A stretch of DNA of 64,000 nt from Ilyonectria destructans (Eukaryota; Ascomycota; Sordariomycetes; Hypocreales; Nectriaceae): positions 248,001 through 312,000 of the forward strand of contig JAHEWK010000027.1 in assembly GCA_020740775.1 (NCBI GenBank), in the 5' to 3' direction. The translations under genes were made by a program, and so were the position numbers. Under the pieces are notes generated by a model, which was given only the letters and a program-made list of their open reading frames with translations, was not told where the DNA came from and searched no databases. Below are positions 1-12,320 of this stretch, one piece after another. Each line of letters starts with the position of its first letter. Position 1 is the first letter of the stretch.

Positions 1-2761
1 GCGGAGCCTGTGTCGGCATTAAAAAGGGGTCGAGTCTCCTAGACCTTCTACGCTGTTGATATATCTATCCCTCTTTGCCTCGACTCCATCGCCCTATGCG
101 ACATTGATCCTAAGGCCTCGCTGAAGCTGCTGAACGCACGCAGTTACAATGTCAGACCCGTACTTCACAAAATCATTTTTGAACCGAGATGAACTTGAAG
201 CGCGAAGCCGTCCATCTGCCTCGAGTCAGGTTCCACCCCGAGCTCACAATCACCCCCATTCGATGAGAAGACCCTACAGGGTTCAAAAGCGGCACGGCCC
301 AGCGCCTAGCAAGAAAACTGTTGACCCATCTCACGCTACAACCTCCCTAGTCACTATCGTTGTCAGCATTACAGTAAGCTGAAGAGTCGTCTGGTAGCGC
401 ACAAGGGGGAAGTAATGCAGCTAATCATCTGTCAAACGTCCAGCAGGCACCCGCCGCGCTTATGGCCGGATCCTCCCCCAAGGTTGAAATCAAGATTCAG
501 CAATTTCCAACGACTGAGATAAAATTAGGAGAATGTGGCTGGGTTGTGACTAGTACTAATGTAGCGCATGAATGTCGATGTTCGACCGGGGACCATCAGT
601 GAGTGCGTTATTAGGAAGATAATAAAGTCTTTAATTTTGTTTTTCATTCTTTATCAAGAATGATGTGACTTGGGACGCTCACACACCCTTGTTGCAGCCG
701 CCATCCGAGAAATCCATTGACACAGACCGTACACTCCTACACTCCTGCCTGCCGTACATCGTCCACATTCTATTGATCACTAAAACAGATGGTTCGCTCC
801 TAGGATGGCGACTCTAGTGGACGCTTGGTCTTGGGCCAAATTCAAGGCACCAAGAATAATGCAGCCAGCTGAGACAAGTGAATAGGCTCTCCAGTGATCT
901 CTAGACTCATCGAAGATGCTCAGGTAACGAAAAGATTGAGAGTTGATTCAACTGACATCGACGTCCGCCTGGCTTCCAATAGCAGGGAGATGGCTTACGT
1001 CACAGGAAAATAAACAATAGATCGCAATATAGTTTCTAGAACTTATAAGAACTCGGAAGATCGCAGCTTCATCAACTATATGAGACTCTGCTATGCCGGG
1101 CCTCGGAGGTTAAGAGGGCTTGTTTGGCCAGTAAAATACTTAAGCAGTTAGCTCTAGCTCTGCAACTCAGAGAGGAGGTACAGAGCCTACCTGTAATAGA
1201 GACGAAGAAACAATAATAATGCCCAGGGAACATTCTGCAATTCTTCGATTTGGTAACACCAAGAGTTCGTACGGAAGAGAAACGATGCTGGTTTATGCCA
1301 GAAGATGTGTGACTTTCATCTGTATTTATTCGAAGCGGCGGCGGAGAAGTGGCAGTCAAGTCGAAAGACTACACGACGTTCTAGGGTGAGAGGCACTAAT
1401 CATGTACCAGTAAGGGGATAAATGTGGATTAAACACATCATATACTTTGGAGCCTCGCGGTCTGCCGCTTCTTGTAGCGGTCTACATGATCACACGTATC
1501 ATAGCTCGTCTCTACTGAAGACCGTGCCCGTCGACACAGCTAGGCGAGGACGACTCGTGTCAACGGCATCTAACTTGCGCCCCTATTAAGTGACCTGTAA
1601 ACCTAGAAGCTCCGGCAGCACGCCAGTACCATCAGAGAAAGATGTCAGACGCGCCCAAGATGTCACAAGGGACAACGTGACATGTATGAACTGACGGTCA
1701 ACAGAGAATAAGCCACATCGCCGGACTGTGCTTCCCAGGTCCCTTCTCCAGCTGCTCTGAGACTCATCTTCTGGACGCCCCTCGGCCACCGCAGAGATTT
1801 CATCGACGAGAGTGGTGATATTTGCATCTGTCCATAAGAATTTGATGTCATCTAGCCGTTGATTGTGAGGGGGCAATCCTCCACCTGAAAAGAATCCATC
1901 GTCCGAGACTCCAACTTGGACGAGAACCTCGATTGAAGAAGGCGAGATATGTTGGTGCTTATGAGATCGGTTACAAGGTGTTAGTAGATATTATAGCACA
2001 TAACAAACCCAGCAATATGCGTGGGGCTCCTATTTTGCAGGTTTCAACGCACTCGTGAGCAAATCCGGCTGTTCCACTGAGATGCGCACCAGCCCCGAAT
2101 GAGGGAGTCGTGCAAGTGGCTTCCACATGTGGCGCATGTTGTAAATGGAAGTGGGTGTCCAAGAAGGAGTTTGTGAATCCATCCCGAAGAGTGTTGAAGG
2201 AGAGAGAAATTTGCTCCGGTGTCTTGCGCACACTCTACGCTGGCTCAGAAGGTGCTTGATCGTCCCTTGATTCTTAGTAGTTCACCCACCCTCAAGCTTG
2301 CGTCACCCCGCCTCACGTCTCGATCCAGCGCTCACGGTGGCCCGACAGATCCGAGTCGTGCGGACAAGTCAATGGTAGAGCAAGACAGAGACAGGAGAAT
2401 CCAGTGCATGTAGGACAAATGCAGATTGACAGGGTGGGACTCAGGCAATGGAAATTAACACTAAGTATCAGTCTGTAGAGCCGAGTCCCAGAAAAACAGG
2501 CAGTAACATACAGAATTGTATTAGCAGACACGTACGGACGAACCAAGGAAAAGGGAAATGATGAAATCGCGTGTCAAGAAGGCGCCCGCAATCGGCGCCA
2601 CCGCCTTCTGTAGCAGAACCGCCGGGCCTCCAGGCATTGAGACATCTCAGCGCCGGCCCACCAAGTCTAGAGGTCACCGTGAATTTTGCCCCCGACGTAC
2701 TGGATCCCTCATACACCGCCTACAACGTGGCCTTGCTGCAGTCGCCATGGTTGCTGAGTCT
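1..2761. other. No supportable gene
   Basis: Short open frames occur on both strands, but none has a recognisable domain, a consistent start context or splice signals, and they overlap one another. I see no terminal repeats or transposon motifs. This could be intergenic sequence or decayed repeat. Confidence 0.5.
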
Positions 2762-4249
2762 TCAGTTAACCCCACCCTCCTCGTCTTCCTCGTCATCGTC
2801 ATCCTCCTCGTCATCTTGCCCAAAGAGCGTCTTGACATCCGCGAGAGCGGGCATCGTCAGAGAGGTTTTATCGTTTAGAATCAGGGGCTCCGAGCCATAC
2901 TTTTCATCCTCCTTCTTGAACTTCATGTCGTCGATGCCCGGGTTGTGGGCGTTGAGCAGCTTCAACTATGACTTCGCGCTCAGACCATATTTCACAAGCT
3001 GGGTATCCTTGACCTAAATCAGGTCGTTTATGTCGTCTTCGCCCTTAAAATGGTCGTCGACATCGACGTAGCACCCTACACTTGCCTTGTCCATGTACTC
3101 GCTAAGAGCCAAGGTCGAGATGCAGAACTGGATGCCCTCACCTTCGATGACTTCCTTGGTTTCCTTCGTTCCCTTGCCGCGGGTCTTAGGCGCCTTAACG
3201 CCATTATCCTCCTGGAACTTCCGGATAGCTTGACTCTCGGTAGGTTGAAGGGGAGATCCGGTCAAAATCAGCACCGTAGTGGGCATAGCATCCGCCTTCT
3301 GCTCCATCATCCGCTTGTATAAGCCGGTCTCCCTATGGTACGTGAAGCTGACACTGTTGAGGGATTTCGGCTGTTGGGTGGCCTGCTTGATGGCAGCTTT
3401 GTGCAGGCTTGTGAGTTTTTTCATGTCGAGTTCCCTCTGATCGTGTCCCTGCCAGAACTCTGCCTTGAGGTTCCGAACGTGGTTCAGCAGCCTAACGTGC
3501 CTCTCGGCATCGGTTTCCTGTGTAATCACCCGGTTGTCGCTCTTCTGCGGGGCACTCGGAGCGTCGGCTGTCGTCTGATGGCTGCCCTGCTGCTTGCTTA
3601 CCGCAGAGTTCTTCTCGATCCATGTCTGGAGACCCAATTTCTTCAGGACCGAGGATCTCGCCACGAGCGCTTTCGCGTCCTCCCAGTTAGTCATGGCCCA
3701 CAACTCTTCCAGAGCCTCGGCCTTTATGCGGGAAGCTTCAGAGAGATTCTGGCTCTGCGTGTTGCTCTGGCTCATGAACAGGAACTCCATGTCACAGCCC
3801 GTAACTTGCGCGAGAAGAAGGAGTTGTAGGATCGTCTGCCGAATACCGAATTTGGTGACTGCTCTCAGTCTGTGGCTGTTGTCGATCCATACTTTAAACC
3901 GCCGTTGACGAAGGCTGTTGAAAGCATTGACGACACCCCGCTCGCCTGACAGTTTGAGACCAGCGTCAAAAATGGCCAGAATGCGCTCAGCTGACCACGG
4001 TAGATCTCGAAAGGCGTAGGATGGCGGGGTGTCAGCAGTAGCGTTAGCACGGCGTGACAGTTCGACCGGCACGATGATTCTGTAGTCTTGTGGGAAGTTG
4101 GTCTTTGAGTTGAGCGCCGCCTGCTGCTTGCTGTCGGTGCGTGTGGCGGTGGGATCGAAGTCGGAGTACTCAGAGTGCTCATCCGTAGTGATTTTGGGGG
4201 AGTCGCAGGAAATGCATCGGAACAAACGGCGGAGCCAAAGCGGCGCCAT
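2762..4249 (-). pseudogene. Hypothetical protein gene with two in-frame TAG stops
   Basis: An ATG at 4249 opens a frame of about 411 codons that ends in TAG near 3014. The same frame continues after that stop through a second TAG near 2966, then gives another 67 codons with good coding character and an acidic tail (QDDEEDDDDEEDEE), ending at 2762. Both stops are one C-to-T change from CAG (glutamine) and lie in otherwise plausible protein sequence. The gene therefore looks like a roughly 495-residue protein broken by CpA-to-TpA changes, as expected from repeat-induced point mutation. The N-terminal part has basic and cysteine residues (RRLFRCISCDSP), and the middle is helical and charged. I do not recognise the family. 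A shorter 411-residue product ending at the first TAG could still be made. Confidence 0.55.
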
Positions 4250-4352
4250 CGTGAACACAATTGGGAAGGTAAAGCAGGTCCCGACGAAGGTGACTGGGCG
4301 AACTGGACGGACCGTGACGAGTGGTTTCGGGGAGGAAACGACTTGCCCCTCA

Positions 4353-4360
4353 CTTTATAG
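4353..4360 (-). promoter_or_regulatory. TATA-like box upstream of the 4249 start
   Basis: CTATAAAG on the minus strand lies about 105 bp upstream of the ATG at 4249, a plausible position for a fungal core promoter. No transcription evidence is available from sequence alone. Confidence 0.35.
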
Positions 4361-6150
4361 AAAAAAGAAGGAGAAAAAGAAAACAGGATTTCAGTGCGGG
4401 TGGGCCTTGACTGACCAACAATGCCTCATGGTCAGGCCTAGAGCTGTTATGTACATTTCAGGAGCATGGTGGAGGGTGGCCGGTATGCATCGACCCTCCA
4501 ATGGTGAGAGAAGCAAGGTTTTGCTGGTCTTAGACGGCGGCCCGTTGAACAACATACCATCGGTGAATGGCGAAGAATCAACGACAAGAGAGAGCTTGGC
4601 GTGACATGGAGCATGGCTTGCCTTACCATTGAAGGCCAGTGCCAACCCAGACCTACAGAATCGACCTCAATGAGACCAATTCGTACTGCAGGGGCGGCCA
4701 AGGGTGAGCTGTCAACTAACAACCTAGTCATATGACTGGTTGGATTAAGAGGAAACCTGGAGTGCGAACAATTGAAGGAAGGCGTCTGGTTCAGGCTTAC
4801 CGCTTCCGTGTCGGTCGACCAAGCTTCACTAAACGTGCCAGCTTTCCTGTTGGACTCACCTGCAGTGCTGACTTCAATAGCGTCCCAGGAACAGGCCATG
4901 GATTGACTAGTCTTTACGTCACCTTGCAACTTGCTTTCTTCTCTCAATCTGCTACTCCAAACAGACAGTGAGGCTTCTTTGTCTCCCAAAAAGTGTAGAA
5001 CAAGCACTGGTGAGGCCTCGACTCTTCACCAATTTCTCCTCCACACTCCGAAAATACCTGAACCATCGGATTGTCAGTCACACAAAGACTTGGCCAATTC
5101 ATTGGCGCTGACGCTGATACATAGACTCTGACGGACCCTCTTCCGACACGCTTCCACGACCATACTCATGATCTACAACGTGCTGGGTGGGCTCAACTCG
5201 GGCGATTCCACGCCGCCTCATCGCACCAACAATAACAATTAAAAAGACCAGGTCCATCCTAATTCTGGGGGAGTTCTATCCTCCACTCAAGGCATGCATG
5301 CCCATCAAGCACACCATTTCGTGCTCTGACAACCTCCAGGCCCCCATTCTGGCGATGACATCAAAGATATCAAGCCGGATGAGGTACCGGTCAATTGTGA
5401 TTGAAGGTCGTTCTTTAATTATGAAGTCCAAGTGCTTAGTGTGACTAAGATATTCCTTACCGGACTACTAGAAAGAAGCGAGTTCCTCTTTTCATCAAAT
5501 ATACTGATTGGATGTTCCATATGTCCCATTCCGCCCAAGTGCCGTTGCCTTCATGCAGACATTGTTGCCGTGCCTTCATGCACTCTTCGCATGGTTTGTC
5601 CAACGAGACCAATTGATCGCGGCGGCAGCAGGCTCAATCCGGCAATCACTTCGTATAGTTTGCCCATGACAACTCAAACTATCGAATGAAAGCGCCTGCA
5701 CCCGTCTACCACGAATGTGACTATCTAGCGTGGTCCAGTATCCGCCAGCTTCCTGCCACCCTTAAACATGAGACCTTGACGTCCTGCGCAGGCATACTGC
5801 GGTCTATTCCTGTCGCGTACGAGTACCTAGAGAACTCTGCTTTTGTTCTCGTTCAGTTGACACACATACACCTAAAGGCGAGGCCGTCTCCGCTCGAGGA
5901 TACCTGTGTTGCCCAGGACTTGACGGACTGCCCACTTTCACTTTGAGGGCTTGACACCTTAAGCAAACGCAGGAGAAGGAGTGCTAAAGAGCCAACGGTC
6001 GGCCTTTAGCTACATTGCAGGGGCCAGAAGAAAACCGTCTCGCAGCGGCTGTCGGAGCAGGTATTGAGTGAAGCACGGCCCTTAAAACGAACGTCTCGCC
6101 GTAGTGCCTGCCGGCTCCGATACTTTGTGGCATGCGTGCGCTTAGAAGGT
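4361..6150. other. No supportable gene
   Basis: Several open frames of 60-190 codons on both strands overlap one another and lack domains, signal peptides or splice-joined extensions. Nothing repetitive was recognised before the inverted-duplication arm begins near 6.2 kb. Confidence 0.45.
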
Positions 6151-6604
6151 TTATTTACTGTAGACGAGACGAGTGAGGGAGTGAGTGTACGCGCAGAGTT
6201 TGTGCACTTTACTCGTTCCAACAAGCAAGAGTCTGCTTGTGAGGTTCGTGGCGATGACTGTGAGTCACAAAGAGCTGCCCCACAAGCGAATCAAATGCCA
6301 GGAGTGGGTAACGTCGCCATCTGCGAACGCAGGTTTGACTGGGTGACATAGGTGCTTTGAAAGGTGTATGTGTCGCAGCTACAAGTGCAGACGCCTTGTG
6401 AGGGACGAGCGCTTTACATCGATACTGCTGCTCCTCCCTTTCGATACATTTGCTAGCTGCGGAGGTGGCATGCTCCTTTTCATGACTTGTACACTGTTTG
6501 TCGAGTGTCGTGAGTGATACGACGTGGAGACGCTCACGATCTGCGTCGGTTCTGCCAGGTAGGCAACTATACAGCAGAACTTGCTGTGGGGGTGTCTACT
6601 CTTT

Positions 6605-6745
6605 GCATTGCCAGCTGTGTTACTTGTCAACCGCGGACAGGAAGAGTCCGCCACCGTGTTCGACACCGGGAGTGCGACTAGCATCTGTGTCCGGACAAGC
6701 TCGCTACGCATGCATTGTGGGCACTCAGAATCTTTTGAACGATCT
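6605..6745 (+). pseudogene. Relic resembling a pepsin-type aspartic protease active-site region
   Basis: The translation reads TVFDTGSATSICVR, then a CGHSESF segment. This recalls the first active-site motif (hydrophobic-F-D-T-G-S) and the following C..H..F segment of A1 aspartic proteases. The diverged inverted copy near 50760-50870 keeps the same reading (AVFDTGSATSVCVRTS ... HCGHSESF). No second D[TS]G lobe or complete frame is visible, and only a TTG could open this frame, so it is at best a fossil fragment. Chance resemblance is possible. Confidence 0.3.
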
Positions 6746-7369
6746 TTGAGACGGCACGACAGAACACAGGTTGTTCCGTCGCACGCCTCGTCCGTAACAG
6801 AAGCGGCGATTGCAACGGACGATCGCGGCGCGACTTGTCCGACTGTTGTTGATCCACTAAAGTGCGACAAACTGTAGCTTCCCGAGAGCCCCCAAAAAGG
6901 TTACCTACTTGTCTGGTGTGGGTGCATGTGAATGAACGGTCAATTTAGACCTTTGACTTGTTTCGAGGGTGTGTGTCGTTTGGTGTGTGTCGTTTGGTGT
7001 GTGTCGTTTGACATGTGTTCGTCGTCCGTCGTTCCCCACCTTGCCAAAAACGTGCGGACACAAGACGAGAAATGCTCGCGACACTCGCGCAACGATAGCA
7101 CGCTGATACACGTCCAGGCCCACCGCAAGAACCTGACAGAGTTCACTGACGTGGAGGTAGACAGCGCAAGGGCGAACAGTGCTCTGCGCAGCGCAGACAG
7201 ACTAGCTCGAGCTAAGATGCGGAAAGTTCAACAGCGTCAGACATTGTGGAAGAGGTGGATCAGGACACTGAGGGGCAGTCCGCAACAACGAGTGCCCATC
7301 AGAACGAAAGAACGTAACGAGGGACTGAAAGGAAGAGAAGTGGGGAGGGTGGAGAGAGGCTGGAGGAAT

Positions 7370-7438
7370 GGACGCTCAGAGCAGTGACCCCTGCCAGAGG
7401 CCTGACAAGATGGAGATGACAGGGAGGGTTGACAAACA
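7370..7438 (+). repeat. Direct repeat A, 69 bp, 5' flank of the secreted-protein segment
   Basis: This matches 9634-9702 at 63 of 69 positions; five of the six differences are transitions. The right arm of the inverted duplication has a single related copy near 49990-50025 joined directly to sequence equivalent to 10085. The pair therefore brackets material absent from the other arm. Confidence 0.85.
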
Positions 7439-7520
7439 CACTCCTCCTAAGGTCAACATTCGGTGGTGATGTTGACATGCAACCCAAGATGAAGTTGCTA
7501 TTTAAAGCACTGATACTATG

Positions 7521-7527
7521 TATAAGA
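7521..7527 (+). promoter_or_regulatory. TATA-like box of the secreted-protein gene
   Basis: TATAAGA lies 46 bp upstream of the ATG at 7567 and just inside the left direct repeat, so the gene appears to carry its own core promoter within the bracketed segment. Confidence 0.45.
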
Positions 7528-7566
7528 TAGCTTCGCCCTCTGTAAAGTATATCTACTCATTTTAGC

Positions 7567-8221
7567 ATGCTTATTCACCCGAAGATGATGTTCTCGCTCT
7601 CCTTGCTTCTTACGTGCGCCATGCCTACCATCAATGCATACTGGCCGTATGTCGATCTTACTACATTGCCATTTGAAGCTAAGGAAAAAAGGGTTACCAC
7701 GCCAACTGTAGCATCCCGAATCGTTAAAACAGCTGCATCAAGCGTTGTCACTGTGAGCCATGAGCTCTCTGCTATGGGCTCAAATGGGCTTACATGTCAT
7801 ACACGCTGGGCATGGGATCAAACCGTTGAAGCGGACGAAGCCTTTCAGAGACGAGCGGCTCGAGAATTCTGCGGCGATTTCGAATACCAGGTCATAGATA
7901 ATGTTAACGGGGGTATAACTGCCCTATATAGAGACGATGAACTACGGCTATATCTCATGTCTATTAGCTGGAAACCTGCTTGTTTAGGGGACCAGCAGAA
8001 AGTTAATTCGTCGAAATGCTACGAACTACTAACAAAGACTTGGGACTGTGAGTTAAAGCCCCTAATTTAGCTTACCCCTGGAGCGCTAACAAATAACAGG
8101 CAACAACGAGGGACGAGGTGGCTCTTGGAATGGTGAAGGGTGTTTACAGTATGAGTACCGATTCTTATCACTTATGTGGGTTGGGGATAGTATAGATAGA
8201 AGTTATTTTTTACCCCGCTAG
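7567..8221 (+). CDS. Small secreted cysteine-rich protein, effector candidate (two exons, 200 aa)
   Basis: Exon 1 (7567-8047) starts at ATG and encodes a signal peptide: a basic N terminus, the hydrophobic core MFSLSLLLTCAM, and a probable cut after Ala24. A Lys41-Arg42 dibasic pair suggests Kex2 processing of a short propeptide. Exon 2 (8100-8221) follows a 52 bp GTGAGT...CAG intron, restores the frame across a split Cys161 codon and ends at TAG 8219-8221, giving 200 residues. Without splicing the frame would stop in the intron after 167 residues. After the signal peptide there are six cysteines (77, 102, 139, 151, 161, 175), compatible with three disulfides. Length, secretion signal, dibasic site and even cysteine number fit small secreted fungal effectors, but I recognise no named family and host interaction is inference. 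It sits between two 69 bp direct repeats inside a repeat-derived region, the kind of setting in which gain and loss of such genes occurs. Confidence 0.8.
8048..8099 (+). other. Intron of the secreted-protein gene (52 bp)
   Basis: Donor GTGAGT, branch-like GCTAAC ten bases before the acceptor, acceptor AACAG. Splicing joins exons in phase 1 and converts a 167-codon frame into a 200-codon one with two additional cysteines. Confidence 0.85.
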
Positions 8222-9633
8222 AAATAAGCTTACAAATAAAGAGCGCCTGATTGACCAGCGGATCAGGCTGAGCACTGCAATGCCTTGCTAGAGGATGTAG
8301 TCTAGGCTCTTTTTTTGTTTATTAACAAGCAACCAAAGAATGGAGGCATCATAGCTGCGATTGCTGACTTGAGACACCCTGATTCGGGTTGAGAAGACAT
8401 GCTACACCGACTAGAGCCCATATTAATTGGAGATTGCATAACAATCTTATTTGTGAAGTTCGTGACTAGGATTGGGCTCCTTCACATTCCTGTGCGTTAG
8501 GCGTTTGTAATCTTTAAAGGTCAAGCTTCGCCTTGTTCTTAGACAACACCCAGAGACAACTCGCGAGTCTATAAAGACACCAGACGAACCACACTATATT
8601 GATGTAAAATCAAAATCTTCAAAGAGCTTCCACAATAACTTTACTTCAGTCACAAGGATTATTGCCCCGTCGTTAGTGGATTTTCTTTTTTTAAGAGAGA
8701 AGAAGGGAGAAGGGGGGGGGTGGGGGTGGGGGGGTGAGGTACTGTCTACTACTTTGCCTTGATTTCCACCAATCTGTCAGCGTCGCCCCGTTGAAACCAA
8801 GTTGACAATTCAAATCACCCATGGCGTCACTTAGGAGCAAGCTAAATCGATCCGAAATGATGCAAATGAAGGTATGCTGTCTATTGTATGAGAATACTTT
8901 GTGCAGGAAGGCAAAATGCCAACCAGTACAGCTAAATACAAGTGGGATATGTACATAGGGCCCATGCTACCCTTGCTACACAGTCCTAAGTCCAGCGGGC
9001 CTACCCCTCCGAGAGCTTCCTTCGTGTCATGAACACTTGAGGTTGCGGTGGTTAGAGAGAGTCTTGGAGTCTGAAATAAGGGTGAATGGCCCTATGATAC
9101 TCATCAACCCGTCATGATCATTTAGGTCGAACTTCAGACTAGATACAACCTTTCTCCTTCTGCAAAATTCAACAAATATGGCCACATCCTCCGCCCAAAC
9201 AAAGAATCTCCAGCATTAACCGCGTACCCCAAGAGTTTGAATGCCCACATTACTGCATAAATTTCCGGTGAAACTATGAGTAAGGAAGAGACTGCAGCTG
9301 CGAACGCGCGTATGAACTTTCGTATACTATTTGATTCAACGAGGGCTCCCTCCCGTTATAATTGAAGACTAGGAAAGCATGTATCTGAAAGGAGAAGAAC
9401 ACATTAATAAAGACAGTGCTTCGTGACTGGCTAGAGCAGTTTTGTCGTATACTGTGTGAGACGACTGCACCCCCCTAACTCCATATTTGAGTACCACCTC
9501 CACGAATCGGGTGCGCCGCCCATAGCTTTGATCACGAACTTCATTCCAGAGTATGGAGCCTACCCTCAGGAGCTTGGTATATGAGGTCTAGTTCACGAGC
9601 TCAAATATTTCTTTAAGAAACCGTTGAGGGATC
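8222..9633. other. Non-coding remainder of the bracketed segment
   Basis: No open frame of note. It contains a G-rich run at about 8712-8734 and T/A-rich stretches. I found no counterpart elsewhere in the window, so this DNA seems to belong to the extra segment that carries the secreted-protein gene. Confidence 0.55.
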
Positions 9634-9702
9634 GGACGCTCAGAGAAGTGACTCCTGCCAGAGACCTGACGAGATGGAGATGATAGAGAGGGTTGACAAA
9701 CA
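9634..9702 (+). repeat. Direct repeat B, 69 bp, 3' flank of the secreted-protein segment
   Basis: Partner of 7370-7438 (about 91 percent identical by eye). The sequence between the two copies is 2195 bp. Confidence 0.85.
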
Positions 9703-12139
9703 AACCCGGGGGCAAGGAGCCAAAGTGACGGAATTAACGGTGAGGGAGCGAATTTTTTCTTTTTCTTCCTCCTTGGCAGCCGCCTCTAGTACATGCAATG
9801 GTCTGGCACACAAAGCGATCGGGGGAAGGACGAGATAGCGAGGGTCAACTGGCGAGGGTCAGTGGAGAGGTCGACCGGAGTGGGACGACTGAAAAGGGTG
9901 ACTGGGGTGGACTGGGGAGAGACTGCTCCGCGGAGCATGGGGTAACGTACGGACGCTGAGAAACAAGGTTTGCTCGTATGCTAAAGGATAGGCTGGAAAC
10001 TGATCCTCTGCCGATCTAAGAAGAGGCGTGGTGTTGGTGCTGCGATGTCACAATGCCGTTTGCCAAATTTGAAGTGACTGGGTGGGCAACGTGGGTAATC
10101 GCACCCCGCTATACACACGCCGACGACAAAGAACATGTGCAGAAACACCGGACGAAGAGGGTGTAGGGCATTGCGGGACCTTGCAAGACACGGCGAGACC
10201 TGACAAGGCGTTTTCAGGTAGTCGAAGACACTCGGAGACACCACCAGACGCTACAAGACGCTACAGGGCTCGTCAAGACTCTGCATAAAATGTGGCCGAG
10301 ATCAGCTCACCGAAAGACTGTAGGCAGCCAGACACCGACACTGAACTCACGTACGCGTGCATCGTTGTACAGTACCGTACTGCAAAGTATCAGATGTCGC
10401 CTGGATCCGAGCATTGTCCTTCTCGTCCCGTGTGAGAACGAAGTAAGCTTTGGCAAGGTAACTCAACCGTCGCCCAGGAAGGCTGTTTATACCTAATCCG
10501 TCGACGGACCTGGATCTTCCGTTGTAGCCATCACGTACGTAGCTGCGACATGCTCGACTGGCACACATCACAGCGTGAAGAAGCGTGACGCAAGCAGAGT
10601 TCAAACGGGCGACATCAGCAAGGAACGAAGAGGCCCACTCTGGTGTTTGAGTTTGCGACATGTGTCTGCACGGTACAGGACGAGCTTGCTGCCTTCAACT
10701 CTGTGATATTTTGGCTAAGCGACGTTTAACTCTACGACGCTCGGCTTCGCGACACCTGAACCTTAAGAATCAAGGTGTTTGTGGTCTGCAGCTAGTTATG
10801 CCATGCTAGCGGGTATAAGGAGCGAAGAAGCTCTTTGCTTTGTGCTGCATCAAATTCCGATAGACACATTCACATACACATCACCTTGCTCAGATTGAAG
10901 TTGCACTTAAACTTTGATCGCACACCCGCTCCATTGGCATCTGATCCAGCCGTCTTGCTGGTACAGTACCAGCTTTCTTATTCTTTCTTTTGAGTTTGAA
11001 GACGGTACTTCTTCCTCTTTCGCACCCCTTCACTTCCCTCAGTTCCCCCACTTTCTCTCTTGATCTCACATCCATCCTTATTGTCAATATTTATTCCTCT
11101 GACGCTCTTCGCTACTCGTTCGGTAACCTTGCTCCTTATCTTCGGCACGCTTTCCACCAAGGTAGTCATGATGAGACCTCTGCAGACACCTGAGCGAGGT
11201 ATGTAGTCGCTCCTGTGGGCTTTAGTGTACTAACACAAAGGCTTGAGAAGCTACGTTCGCGCAGAACATAAGACGGAGGCAATCGTGAATGCACTGGCAG
11301 GAGCGTTACATCATTGGCTCCCCACGGCTCATCTGTTCAACCATTCCCGGAAAGCCACTCGGCGCACATGAAACATGGTACGTGGTCTACAACTATGCCC
11401 AGTTATTCTGATTATGCTAACAGTACGTTGGCCGCTGCGGAGGAAGTGACCGAGTTGAAACGCAACATGCATGACTTGACCTCGAACAGTCGACAGATCG
11501 TCTTTTCAGTCCACGAATCGTCTCTACATCTGTTTGAGTGGCGCAGGTGCTGCACAATGGCCTGCCCCTAGGAAGATGTGTTCACCGGCGGACTCTACAG
11601 CACTCTCCGTGGAAGGCACCAGCCTCAATCTCGGCATGTTTGCTAGCTGGGTACATGGCAATACGGGGAATGACGGGCAGGGTTCTCCAAGTAGAGGCTC
11701 TCCTTAGTCGAGGAGACTGATCAGGTCTACAACTCCATGTTGCTTTGCAGCATAGGGCGGAGCGGGGTGTCGGGCAACATACATCGGAAGAAAGAGCAAA
11801 AGCATCCGGACGTGGTGGCCAGGCGACGGTGATGCCTGAACCACTTTGATCAAGACTGAACATGTACAAACTGTGCCTGTCTCCGACGGTGTCGATAACG
11901 TGTACGCCATTGGTTGCATCATATGTCTAACAGCGCTCGTTTTCATGCTCCATGGCATCGAACGCTGTTACTGATGTTGTGGGGAGGAGGAATAGGGGAG
12001 GAGGAATAAGAAATGAGGATGCGAGACGCGAGTGACAACTTGTTTGTGGCCGACGAGGAAACAGATAGTGCCGGCTGGTGCTTGCCTAGGGCTTGACTTT
12101 AACGAAGGAAACAAGAATAGAGACAAGATAGTAATGGAT

Positions 12140-12320
12140 GAGTGAAAGCAGGACCTAAAAAAAATGAAAGGGAAGAAAGAAAGGTGAAAACGAGAAAGAA
12201 AGGTGAAAACGAAAAAGAAGAAAAAACAAGGAAAGAATTGACGGCAAAAGCAACTTGCGCACACAAAAAGGAAAAAGAAAAAAAGGAAAGAAAAAAGGAG
12301 GGAGCGATGGAGAGAGAATC
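12140..12320 (+). repeat. Purine-rich tract
   Basis: A/G-only stretches (GAAAGAAAGGTGAAAACGAG type) equivalent in position and composition, on the opposite strand, to the much longer pyrimidine tract at about 46950-47420 of the other arm. The open frames through it are low-complexity and not genes. Confidence 0.6.

Noticed and set aside
2571..3017. 148-codon plus-strand frame with poly-Ser
   Set aside because: It is antisense to the acidic tail of the minus-strand gene; the Ser run is the complement of its Asp/Glu codons.
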